Source of the DNA: Saprospiraceae bacterium
GTDB taxonomy: Bacteria > Bacteroidota > Bacteroidia > Chitinophagales > Saprospiraceae
Reading direction: 5' to 3'
DNA length: 37,013 nt
Assembly: GCA_020629255.1 (NCBI GenBank)
Contig: JAHDDR010000020.1
Location: forward strand, 1 to 37,013
Shown here: in pieces, positions 1 through 6,928 of the stretch
How positions within the stretch are numbered: position 1 is the stretch's first letter
Layout of the letters: each line of letters opens with the position of its first letter
The notes under the pieces: generated by a model
What the model saw: the letters and a program-made list of their open reading frames with translations, nothing else
What the model was told of the DNA's origin: nothing
The model's database searches: none
Position numbers and translations under genes: made by a program

Positions 1-320
1 CCAAATTCCAAGGCATTTCTTTCAAATTGGCCGATATGCGTACAAAAATCGAAGCGGCAGAACTCCTTACCCGTAATGCGGGTCGTTTAAAAGACGAACA
101 CAAACCCGTTACACTTGAAGGAGCCATGGCAAAATACTATGCTTCCGAAGCCTGTGTCGAAATCAGTACCGATGCGATCCAGATTCATGGTGGTTATGGG
201 TACACCAAAGATTTTCCCGTAGAAAAATTCTTCCGAGATTCTAAACTTTGTACCATTGGTGAGGGAACATCCGAAATCCAAAAATTAGTGATTTCTAGAA
301 ATATTCTAGGAAAATTATAA
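1..320 (+). CDS. Acyl-CoA dehydrogenase, C-terminal part (5' end outside window)
   Basis: Flavin-dependent alpha,beta-dehydrogenation of acyl-CoA thioesters in the cytoplasm (fatty acid or branched-chain amino acid degradation). The frame is open from position 3, so the gene starts upstream of the window and about 105 C-terminal residues are visible. They form the C-terminal helical domain of the family: the [16 protein letters not shown] segment, then [17 protein letters not shown], where the Glu of GEGT occupies the position of the catalytic base of medium-chain acyl-CoA dehydrogenase (YEGT). The protein ends normally in SRNILGKL. The in-frame ATG at 27 is internal, not the start. A good intrinsic terminator follows 25 bases after the stop. 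Chain-length specificity cannot be told from this fragment. Confidence 0.93.
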   Translation, partial: KFQGISFKLADMRTKIEAAELLTRNAGRLKDEHKPVTLEGAMAKYYASEACVEISTDAIQIHGGYGYTKDFPVEKFFRDSKLCTIGEGTSEIQKLVISRNILGKL

Positions 321-345
321 AACATCCATTCTTTTCTCATGGATA

Positions 346-375
346 AAAGCTTCCCATACAAGGGAAGCTTTTTTT
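346..375 (+). terminator. Intrinsic terminator of the acyl-CoA dehydrogenase gene
   Basis: A 10-bp perfect stem AAAGCTTCCC / GGGAAGCTTT with a 6-base loop is followed by a T run, placed 25 bases after the stop codon. Orientation (A-rich 5' arm, T-rich 3' side) fits plus-strand termination. Confidence 0.85.
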
Positions 376-484
376 AGTTGCTCCCTGAACTTCATCCCCA
401 AAAAATATGTTTTCCCTTTAGTCTTTGTATCTTTATGATCAACGAATAAATCCTTGTTATTTTAAATCATTCCTAAAGGAATCC

Positions 485-2200
485 ATGAGTAATTTTATCG
501 TATCGGCCAGAAAATACAGACCGCTGCAATTTGATGATGTAGTAGGACAGCAACACGTATCCCAAACCTTGAAGAATGCCCTCAAGAACGATCATCTTGC
601 TCATGCTTTTCTTTTCTGTGGTCCTCGTGGAGTAGGAAAAACCACTTGTGCCCGTATCCTCGCCAAAGTTTTGAATTGTCAAAATCTGACGGAGAACCAC
701 GAGCCTTGTAACACTTGCTCTAGTTGTGAATCATTTAACAACAATGCCTCCTTCAATATTACCGAGTTGGATGCTGCATCCAACAATAGTGTAGAACACA
801 TTCGTGCATTAATCGAACAAGTGCGGTTCCAACCTCAACAAGGGAAGTATAAGATTTTCATTATTGATGAGGTTCACATGCTATCGCAACAAGCCTTCAA
901 CGCTTTTTTGAAGACCTTGGAAGAGCCGCCTTCTTACGCTATTTTTATCCTAGCAACTACAGAAAAGCACAAAATTATCCCAACCATCCTTTCCCGTTGT
1001 CAGATATTCGATTTCAAGCGTATCCAAATTCAGGATATGATGAATCATCTACAAGGGATTTGTGATAAGGAAAACATCAACGCCGAACCCGATGCGCTCC
1101 ACATCATCGCCCAAAAGGCCGATGGAGCTTTAAGGGATGCTCTATCTATTTTTGATAGGATTGTCAGTTTTTCAGGTAATAAAATCACTTACCAAGATGT
1201 CATTACAAATTTGAATGTCTTGGATTATGATTATTATTTCAAAGTTGTAGAATCCTTTCTGACTTCCGATATTTCAAAAGTGCTTCTTACTTTCGATGAT
1301 ATACTAAAAAAAGGCTTCGATGCCGAAATTTTCATCAATGGATTGGCGGAGCATATCCGTAATTTATTGGTTTGTAAAAATAAAACCACCCTGCAACTTC
1401 TTGAAGGAGGAGAAAAATTGGTAGAAAAATACAAGCAACAAGCCCAGTTATCCCCCTCGGATCTCTTACTTACCGCCTTATCCATTTGCAATCAATGTGA
1501 TGTTGATTTTAAGATGGCTCGGAACAAACGGCTGCATGTAGAAATGGCATTATTGAAAATGTGCCATATCCAACAAGAAATCAAAGCCTACCAAGAAGGA
1601 AGCCCCATATTAGAAAAAAAAAATCCTGACCTAACCTCCACCAAAGAATATGTCCAGCAAAATACAACGTCTAAAGTAGAGGAAAAGAAAAAAACGATTC
1701 CTTCAAAACCAAAAAGCAATGCCAAATTTGTTCCTCCTTCTCGATTGATATCGCCTAAGATCACTTCCCTCAAATCCATTGAAGAAGAAGTTGAGGCTGA
1801 AGCCAAAGAAGACACTTTGAATAATGCCCCTCCTTCCTTGGAATCTGTTCGTGAGATTTGGCTCAAGTATGCAGAACAAGTACAATCTCCTTCCAATAGA
1901 ACCGCTATCAAAAATGCCGTATTGGATATGGAAGAAAACATGTTGGTGGTTTCTGTTGGTACTAGTATCTCCGAAAATAACATCCGACAAGAAAATCGCT
2001 TACCTGAATTCATCCGCAAGGAGTGTAGATTCCCTGCCTTGATGATGAAATTCCAAGTCAATCCTGATTTGGCTCCTAAAAATGAAAAGATAGAGGTAAA
2101 AAGACCTGTTTCTAAAAAGGAAATCTGGCAAGCTATGGTCGAACAAAATCCTTTGGTCGACAAGCTCAGAGAAACATTGGATTTAAAACCAGACGCCTAA
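485..2200 (+). CDS. dnaX: DNA polymerase III subunits gamma/tau
   Basis: Clamp-loader ATPase that loads the beta sliding clamp and couples polymerase cores at the replication fork. I start at the ATG at 485 (MSNFIVSARKYRP), which matches the family N-terminus; an in-frame ATG at 425 would add 20 unrelated residues. The product is 571 aa. Visible motifs: Walker A GPRGVGKT (residues 46-53), a Cys cluster CNTCSSC of the zinc module, Walker B DEVHML, and sensor 1/SRC motif TTEKHKIIPTILSRC. The domain III collar ends near residue 370, followed by a Lys/Pro/Ser-rich linker and a C-terminal domain. A run of ten A residues (1614-1623, codons 377-380) lies at the start of the linker, with a TGA in the -1 frame (1627-1629) and a TAA in the +1 frame (1632-1634). 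Slippage there would give a gamma-like protein of about 381 aa. Confidence 0.96.
   Translation: MSNFIVSARKYRPLQFDDVVGQQHVSQTLKNALKNDHLAHAFLFCGPRGVGKTTCARILAKVLNCQNLTENHEPCNTCSSCESFNNNASFNITELDAASNNSVEHIRALIEQVRFQPQQGKYKIFIIDEVHMLSQQAFNAFLKTLEEPPSYAIFILATTEKHKIIPTILSRCQIFDFKRIQIQDMMNHLQGICDKENINAEPDALHIIAQKADGALRDALSIFDRIVSFSGNKITYQDVITNLNVLDYDYYFKVVESFLTSDISKVLLTFDDILKKGFDAEIFINGLAEHIRNLLVCKNKTTLQLLEGGEKLVEKYKQQAQLSPSDLLLTALSICNQCDVDFKMARNKRLHVEMALLKMCHIQQEIKAYQEGSPILEKKNPDLTSTKEYVQQNTTSKVEEKKKTIPSKPKSNAKFVPPSRLISPKITSLKSIEEEVEAEAKEDTLNNAPPSLESVREIWLKYAEQVQSPSNRTAIKNAVLDMEENMLVVSVGTSISENNIRQENRLPEFIRKECRFPALMMKFQVNPDLAPKNEKIEVKRPVSKKEIWQAMVEQNPLVDKLRETLDLKPDA
1614..1634 (+). promoter_or_regulatory. 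Putative A10 slippage/frameshift site in dnaX
   Basis: Ten consecutive A residues follow a G within dnaX (GAA AAA AAA AAT in the main frame). After the run the -1 frame reads AAA TCC TGA and the +1 frame reads ATC CTG ACC TAA, so both alternative frames stop within 11 bases. The site is at the border between domain III and the linker, where Thermus dnaX uses an A9 transcriptional slippage site and E. coli uses A AAA AAG for -1 frameshifting. A Shine-Dalgarno-like AAGGA lies about 13 bases upstream, but Bacteroidota rely little on that pairing. Use of the site is inferred. Confidence 0.55.
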
Positions 2201-2251
2201 TTTTTGCATTTTTCGCAAATTTATTTTTCAATTTTGGTATTTTACGCAAAC

Positions 2252-2271
2252 ATGCAAGCCTCAACTTGCAT
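2252..2271. promoter_or_regulatory. Inverted repeat upstream of the HTH regulator gene
   Basis: The arms ATGCAAG / CTTGCAT (7 bp) are separated by 6 bases and lie 43 bases before the start codon at 2314. No T run follows, so it is not a clear dnaX terminator. It could be an operator, perhaps for the downstream regulator itself. A weak promoter-like pair lies just upstream: TTTG at 2203-2206 and CAATTTTG at 2229-2236, 22 bases apart. Confidence 0.3.
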
Positions 2272-2313
2272 ATATTGCCATGAATTAATGTTTCATCCGA
2301 AAAAAATTGACTC

Positions 2314-3312
2314 ATGGATACATTTAATCAAAAAATACTATTTGAGCAGGTAGAGGAAAAATTACCTGTCCATACATCCTTAGTACATGAATTATCCGAA
2401 ATGTTGGATGTCAGTACAGATAGTGCCTATCGCAGAATCAGGGGACAAACAAAAGTAAGCTTGGAAGAAGCGGTAGTTATTGCCCGAAAATTTTCTTTGA
2501 GTCTAGATGCGATGTTCCATCACACCAAAAACAGCTTTCCTTTTACTTACAAGGGTGTTAATTATAATATCAAAGACCTAGAATCTTATTACAGGGGCAT
2601 TCTCATGGAATTTGATAAAGCAGATTCTTTTGACCAAAGCAAAATCTTTTATGCTACAAAAGATGTTCCTATGTTCCACATTTTCAATTTTCCGGAAGTG
2701 GCAGCATTACGATTGTTCTTTTGGAAAAAAACCATCTATGATTTGGAGGAATATAAAAGCAAAACATTTTCATTAGATGAGGTTGTCGAGAATCCTATCA
2801 TTAATATAGGAAAACAAATGACAGCCAAATACAGTAAGATCCCTTCAGTAGAAATTTGGTCGGATGAGGTGATTATGAGCACGGTCAATCCTATTCTTTA
2901 TTATTATGAATCAGGAGTCATTGAAAAAAGAAGTGTTGCTTTATTGCTCCTAGATAAGATTGATGAATTTTTGATCCATATTCGAAAACAAGCGGAAGTA
3001 GGTGGCAAATTCAAACCGGGACAAGAAACTCTGCTCCACCCAGGCAATTTTGAGATGTATTATAATGAAGTGACCTTAACCAACAATACCATAGTATTAG
3101 AAACGGGAGGCAAAAGACATGCCTACCTCGTTCAGAGTGCTGTAGATTATTTATTTACAGATAATGATATTTTCTGTGATCGCACTGTATCCTGGATAGA
3201 ACATTTAACTCGGAAATCCGTGAACATTAGTAATCAAGCAGAAAAATTCCGACAAAAATTCTTTACCCAAATGCATCGACAAGTAGACAGGGTGAGAGAT
3301 CGGATTAGATAG
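2314..3312 (+). CDS. Helix-turn-helix (XRE/BetR-like) putative regulator
   Basis: A 332-aa soluble protein. Residues about 20-65 read as a helix-turn-helix of XRE/BetR type: LVHELSEMLDVSTDSAYRRI, then RGQTKVSLEEAVVIARKF, as in repressors that recognise DNA through the SxDSAYRRxRG helix. The remaining 260 residues are mostly helical, with no transmembrane segment and no enzyme motif I recognise; such architectures in Bacteroidota are usually annotated only as hypothetical or helix-turn-helix proteins. The gene stands alone: dnaX ends 113 bases upstream, and 505 bases without an obvious plus-strand gene follow. DNA binding is inferred from the N-terminus; target and signal are unknown. Confidence 0.65.
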   Translation: MDTFNQKILFEQVEEKLPVHTSLVHELSEMLDVSTDSAYRRIRGQTKVSLEEAVVIARKFSLSLDAMFHHTKNSFPFTYKGVNYNIKDLESYYRGILMEFDKADSFDQSKIFYATKDVPMFHIFNFPEVAALRLFFWKKTIYDLEEYKSKTFSLDEVVENPIINIGKQMTAKYSKIPSVEIWSDEVIMSTVNPILYYYESGVIEKRSVALLLLDKIDEFLIHIRKQAEVGGKFKPGQETLLHPGNFEMYYNEVTLTNNTIVLETGGKRHAYLVQSAVDYLFTDNDIFCDRTVSWIEHLTRKSVNISNQAEKFRQKFFTQMHRQVDRVRDRIR

Positions 3313-3321
3313 GGATAAGCA

Positions 3322-3356
3322 TAAAAAAACAGGAACTACGAAATCGTAGCCCCTGT
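3322..3356 (-). terminator. Minus-strand intrinsic terminator
   Basis: The stem is ACAGG-(2 nt)-CTACG / CGTAG-(2 nt)-CCTGT with a 4-base loop. A run of seven A on the plus strand (3323-3329) becomes a T run after the hairpin on the minus strand; no T run follows on the plus strand. It therefore terminates a minus-strand transcript, although no established minus-strand gene lies to its right until beyond radA. Confidence 0.6.
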
Positions 3357-3414
3357 ATAACCCCAAAAAACCAAATGAAAAACAATCAAACTTTCTCCCA
3401 AAAAAGGGAGATAA

Positions 3415-3422
3415 TATCTTTG
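3415..3422 (+). promoter_or_regulatory. Possible plus-strand promoter -7 element
   Basis: TATCTTTG is a perfect match to the Bacteroidota -7 consensus TAnnTTTG. No clean -33 TTTG is seen at the right distance, only TTTC at 3392-3395. A 6-bp inverted repeat, TCTCCC/GGGAGA, sits immediately upstream. If used, the transcript would run to radA with a leader of about 390 bases, or encode an RNA. The motif is short and could occur by chance. Confidence 0.3.
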
Positions 3423-3437
3423 TGTATATCTTTTAGA

Positions 3438-3626
3438 CTAAATAGTTATCAAAAAGTCACTAATAAAACCTTTATCCATTCCCTTCAATTCCTTTACTTT
3501 TTTTTTCTTTGTTGGTTTTATTTTTAACAACTCCTCCTTAGGATGTTTTTGTTTAGTTTTAGCTTTGTTTCCCAAGTTGTATGTGTTAGTTTTCGATTTT
3601 AAGACGGATACTTTGAGAAAGGTCAC
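3438..3626 (-). CDS. Possible small Lys-rich protein (62 aa), or small RNA region
   Basis: A minus-strand frame of 62 residues starting with GTG at 3626. The predicted product is strongly basic (Lys-rich, with the core KPTKKKKVKELKGMDKG) and ends in a hydrophobic ISDFLITI. No homologue comes to mind. Support comes from context: a perfect TAnnTTTG element lies 43 bases upstream of the GTG on the same strand (3676-3669), and a minus-strand terminator lies 82 bases after the stop. Against it: a GTG start, A/T-driven composition that by itself yields Lys codons, and no clear -33 element. The transcribed unit may instead be a non-coding RNA of about 340 nt. Confidence 0.3.
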   Translation of the reverse strand: MTFLKVSVLKSKTNTYNLGNKAKTKQKHPKEELLKIKPTKKKKVKELKGMDKGFISDFLITI

Positions 3627-3668
3627 TCTTTTTTTTAAAAAAATTTATTTTTTGAGTAAATCCTTTTC

Positions 3669-3676
3669 CAAAACTA
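3669..3676 (-). promoter_or_regulatory. Possible minus-strand -7 element
   Basis: On the minus strand the sequence is TAGTTTTG, a perfect TAnnTTTG match. Transcription would start near 3662 and reach the GTG at 3626 after about 36 bases. No good -33 TTTG is present at the usual distance. Confidence 0.3.
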
Positions 3677-3817
3677 TTGCTTTAAGAACAAATTAAGGTA
3701 ATAATTTCCTAAAACGCAAACTAATAACGCAACAGTTTAGTTAATATCCCGTCACATTAACATTTTTTTCTAGTATTTGTGTGATTTTCCAAATAGAAGC
3801 AATACATTTCATGAATT

Positions 3818-5197
3818 ATGGCAAAAGTTAAAAAAGTTTTTATTTGTTCCAATTGCGGAGAAAACTCCCCTAAATGGGCTGGAAAATGTACAGCTTGTGG
3901 AGAATGGGACACCTTTCAAGAAGAAATCATCGCTAAAAGCGATAATCGGGAAGAGAAAAAGAAAATATATCGGGGAACAGCAAAAAAAAGAGATGCTGTA
4001 AAACCAGTTATCCTGCCCAATATCCAAGCCGGCAATACGCAACGCATCGTAACCCCCGATGAAGAATTGAACCGGGTGCTGGGAGGAGGTATTGTAAATG
4101 GTTCCATCATTCTTATAGGAGGGCAACCGGGGATAGGGAAATCCACCTTATTATTGCAACTCGCCATCAATTTACCCATATGTATATTATATGTATCAGG
4201 AGAAGAAAGTGAAGAACAAATCAAAATGAGGGCAGATAGAGTTGGTTCTCCAGCATCAGAATGTTACATCCTAACAGAAACGGGGGTCGATAAAATATTA
4301 GGGCATGCCGATAAAATCGAACCCGACCTCATCATCATAGACTCTATACAAACCCTTACCTCTCCATTCATAGAATCTGCACCCGGTAGTATTTCACAAG
4401 TCAGGGAATGTGGCAACGAGTTGCAGCGATATGCGAAAGAAACAAACATTCCTATTTTTATGATTGGACACATCAATAAAGACGGTGCTATTGCCGGTCC
4501 TAAACTTTTGGAACATTTAGTGGATGTAGTCCTGCAATTTGAAGGCGATCGGAATTATACGTATAGAATATTGCGAACCGTAAAAAACCGTTTCGGTTCT
4601 ACCAACGAATTGGGCATCTACGAAATGCAGGCTGATGGTTTACGAGAAGTTCCCAACCCTTCCGAAATTCTTTTATCGCACCACGAAGAAATATTAAGTG
4701 GTTCCTCTATTGCCGCTACACTGGAAGGACTCCGTCCCATGCTCATCGAAACCCAAGCTTTGGTCAGTACCGCCGTTTATGGTACGCCTCAACGTTCCTC
4801 TACCGGTTTTGATTTGCGGAGGCTCAGCATGTTGTTAGCTGTTTTGGAAAAAAGATGTGGCATCCATTTTGGAGCGAACGATGTTTTCCTCAACATTGTG
4901 GGAGGTATTAAATCGGATGATCCCGCCTTGGATCTCGCCATCGTTGCCGCCTTGATTTCTTCCTTGGAAGACGTTGCCATTCCTAGCAATGTATGTTTTG
5001 CCGGGGAGGTGGGTCTTTCCGGAGAGATACGGGCTGTAAATCGAGTAGAAAAAAGAATTCAGGAAGCCGATCGACTAGGTTTCGAACAAATTTTCATATC
5101 CAGATACAATACAAAAGGCTTGGATGAAAACCAATACAACATACAAATCAATACGATTGGCAAAGTGGATGAATTATTTGAGGCCTTATTCCAATAA
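3818..5197 (+). CDS. radA: DNA repair protein RadA (branch-migration helicase)
   Basis: RecA-like ATPase that processes recombination intermediates and drives branch migration. It is 459 aa, the usual length. The N-terminal zinc finger has Cys10, Cys13, Cys24 and Cys27 (CSNCG...CTACGEW). The Walker A GGQPGIGKST is near residues 100-110, Walker B is LIIIDSIQTL, and the RadA-specific KNRFG motif is near residue 257. The C-terminal third is the Lon-protease-like domain (GGIKSDDPALDLAIVAAL, GEVGLSGEIRAV). The ATG at 3818 gives the canonical MAKVKKVFIC start. The next gene begins 47 bases downstream on the same strand and may be co-transcribed. Confidence 0.97.
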   Translation: MAKVKKVFICSNCGENSPKWAGKCTACGEWDTFQEEIIAKSDNREEKKKIYRGTAKKRDAVKPVILPNIQAGNTQRIVTPDEELNRVLGGGIVNGSIILIGGQPGIGKSTLLLQLAINLPICILYVSGEESEEQIKMRADRVGSPASECYILTETGVDKILGHADKIEPDLIIIDSIQTLTSPFIESAPGSISQVRECGNELQRYAKETNIPIFMIGHINKDGAIAGPKLLEHLVDVVLQFEGDRNYTYRILRTVKNRFGSTNELGIYEMQADGLREVPNPSEILLSHHEEILSGSSIAATLEGLRPMLIETQALVSTAVYGTPQRSSTGFDLRRLSMLLAVLEKRCGIHFGANDVFLNIVGGIKSDDPALDLAIVAALISSLEDVAIPSNVCFAGEVGLSGEIRAVNRVEKRIQEADRLGFEQIFISRYNTKGLDENQYNIQINTIGKVDELFEALFQ

Positions 5198-5244
5198 AAA
5201 ATTAATTTTGAGGTTTTTATTACGAGCCTTTTATTTGTAATTAG

Positions 5245-6864
5245 ATGAAGCATCTTTTTTGGCAATATTTATTTCCTTCGGGTCTGATACTCGCTTTGTT
5301 GTATTATTCTTGTGCCAATCCCGTTCCACCAACGGGAGGAGCCAAGGACACTACTCCCCCTAAAATCGATTCTTTAAAATCGACACCAAACCTCTCAACC
5401 CATTTCAAGGAGAAAACCATTAAGTTGACCTTTGATGAATGGGTTACTTTAACGGATGCTTTTAATCAAGTCGTGGTTTCTCCTCCTTTGGAAAAACGAC
5501 CGAATATTGAAATGAAAGGTAAAACTTTAGTTTTTGAATTCGACAAGGAAGAAAAACTCAAAGAAAACACCACGTATATCATTAATTTTGGAAATTCCAT
5601 TAAAGATTTACGGGAAGGGAATATTCCTCCTAATTTAAAATTTATTTTTTCTACCGGTCCGGCTATCGATTCTTTAGAAGCCAAAGGACTAGTTGTCGAT
5701 TTGGAAACCGGTAAGGCAGAAAAAGATGTTTTGGTGATGTTTTACGAAGACACTTCCGACAGTATCGTGAGGAAAGAAAAGCCTTATTATTTTGCAAAAA
5801 CAAACGACAAAGGAGCTTTTAATGTTGAATATATGAAAGCCGGTCAATACAAGGTTTTTGCTTTGGTCGATAATAATTTTAATTATCTTTTTGATTTGCC
5901 CAATGAAAAAATCGGCTTCATGGATTCTCTTGTCACCTTGACCGATTCCACTACACTTTCCTTGAATTTTAAAATGTTCGAAGAAGAACAAACCCTTATC
6001 ATTACGGATGAAATTACAAGAAAAAGGGGGTTCGCCAAATTGGCATTCAATAAAGAAATCAACGATCTCGACGTTCGACTTTCAGACAGTTTTTCGGACG
6101 ACGCATTTTATGAATTATCAAAAGACAGTTTGTTTATTTGGTATTCTGATGTAGATACGTCTTTGGTTATGAATATTTTCATTTCGTTGCCTAGAGAAAA
6201 TTTCTTGGATACCGTTTCTTTCAAAATGCCTCAAAAAGAAAATAAAATAGGTTTGGCTTATCAAGGACCCAAAAGTTTTACTCTTTCTCCTTTGGATACT
6301 TTATTTTTTGAATTTTCTACGCCCATCCAAAATATTGATACTTCTAAAATAAAAATCACATTAGATTCCCTGCCCTACGCTCAAAATATTAATTTTTCTG
6401 TTGCCGATAATCCTAGAAAATTAAAAATAGAGTGGCCTCGGGAAAAACCTCAAAAATATGCATTTGAATTACAACCCGGTGCCATCACCAATATGTATGA
6501 AAAATCTTTTACTGATACCATAAATTTACAAGTTACCGATGCTGACATTTCAGAATTCGGCGACTTGAACCTAAAAGTTATTTTCCCTGATTCATCGATG
6601 TCATATATTTACCGTTTGACAGACTCTAGAGAGAAAATATTAGATGAATCCCTTATTGCAAACGACACTCTTTTTCAGAAAGAATACAAAACACTAACAC
6701 CTGGAAAGTACATAGTGTACGTTATAGAAGACAGCAATGCCAATGGACGAAGGGACTCGGGTAATTATGAAGAAAAAAGACAACCCGAAAGAATTTTCAA
6801 GAAGAACCTGGAAGACCTACGTAAAAACTGGGAACTGGAAGCGGATGTAAAGGTTAAATTTTAA
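5245..6864 (+). CDS. Ig-like (Big_5/SbsA-type) domain lipoprotein
   Basis: A 539-aa predicted lipoprotein. The signal ends in LLYYSC with Cys23 as the lipidated residue, followed by the ANPVPPTGGAKD motif typical of a conserved Bacteroidota family with an N-terminal bacterial Ig-like domain. Residues about 35-130 (PPKIDSLKSTP...GNSIKDLREGN...FIFSTG) match this domain. A carboxypeptidase-regulatory-like beta fold follows (VVDLETGKAEKDVLVMFY ... MKAGQYKVFALVDNN), then beta-rich repeats, ending in a second prealbumin-like stretch (YIVYVIEDSNANGRRDSG). It probably acts on the periplasmic or outer face of the outer membrane; its precise role is unknown. It lies 47 bases after radA and ends convergently against the T9SS protein gene. 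Confidence 0.8.
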   Translation: MKHLFWQYLFPSGLILALLYYSCANPVPPTGGAKDTTPPKIDSLKSTPNLSTHFKEKTIKLTFDEWVTLTDAFNQVVVSPPLEKRPNIEMKGKTLVFEFDKEEKLKENTTYIINFGNSIKDLREGNIPPNLKFIFSTGPAIDSLEAKGLVVDLETGKAEKDVLVMFYEDTSDSIVRKEKPYYFAKTNDKGAFNVEYMKAGQYKVFALVDNNFNYLFDLPNEKIGFMDSLVTLTDSTTLSLNFKMFEEEQTLIITDEITRKRGFAKLAFNKEINDLDVRLSDSFSDDAFYELSKDSLFIWYSDVDTSLVMNIFISLPRENFLDTVSFKMPQKENKIGLAYQGPKSFTLSPLDTLFFEFSTPIQNIDTSKIKITLDSLPYAQNINFSVADNPRKLKIEWPREKPQKYAFELQPGAITNMYEKSFTDTINLQVTDADISEFGDLNLKVIFPDSSMSYIYRLTDSREKILDESLIANDTLFQKEYKTLTPGKYIVYVIEDSNANGRRDSGNYEEKRQPERIFKKNLEDLRKNWELEADVKVKF

Positions 6865-6869
6865 AACAA

Positions 6870-6900
6870 AACTGCCCGAAGTCTTGGACTTCGGGCAGTT
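6870..6900. terminator. Terminator between convergent genes, mainly for the minus strand
   Basis: A 14-bp perfect stem AACTGCCCGAAGTC / GACTTCGGGCAGTT has a 3-base loop. On the minus strand it is followed by TTTGTTTTAAAA; on the plus strand the tail is not T-rich. Its core GCCCGAAGTC/GACTTCGGGC is identical to the terminator at 23514-23550. Confidence 0.8.
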
Positions 6901-6928
6901 GATTCGTTTAGCTATAACAGCTAGTACT

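Larger units (their letters stand above)
3313..3817. other. Gene-poor 505-bp intergenic region
   Basis: Between the HTH gene and radA no standard gene is evident. It holds a minus-strand terminator (3322-3356), a small hairpin TCTCCC-N6-GGGAGA (3394-3411) directly before a plus-strand TATCTTTG (3415-3422), a minus-strand Lys-rich ORF (3438-3626) and a minus-strand TAGTTTTG (3676-3669). The rest is T-rich sequence in which I see nothing definite. radA has no clear TAnnTTTG element close to its start. Confidence 0.6.

Noticed and set aside
425-484. Longer N-terminus for dnaX from the ATG at 425
   Set aside because: The 20 extra residues do not look like any DnaX N-terminus, whereas MSNFIVSARKYRP at 485 does.
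1588-2163. 191-codon open frame on the minus strand inside dnaX
   Set aside because: Antisense to the well-supported dnaX linker and C-terminus; composition has no recognisable domain and there is no promoter.
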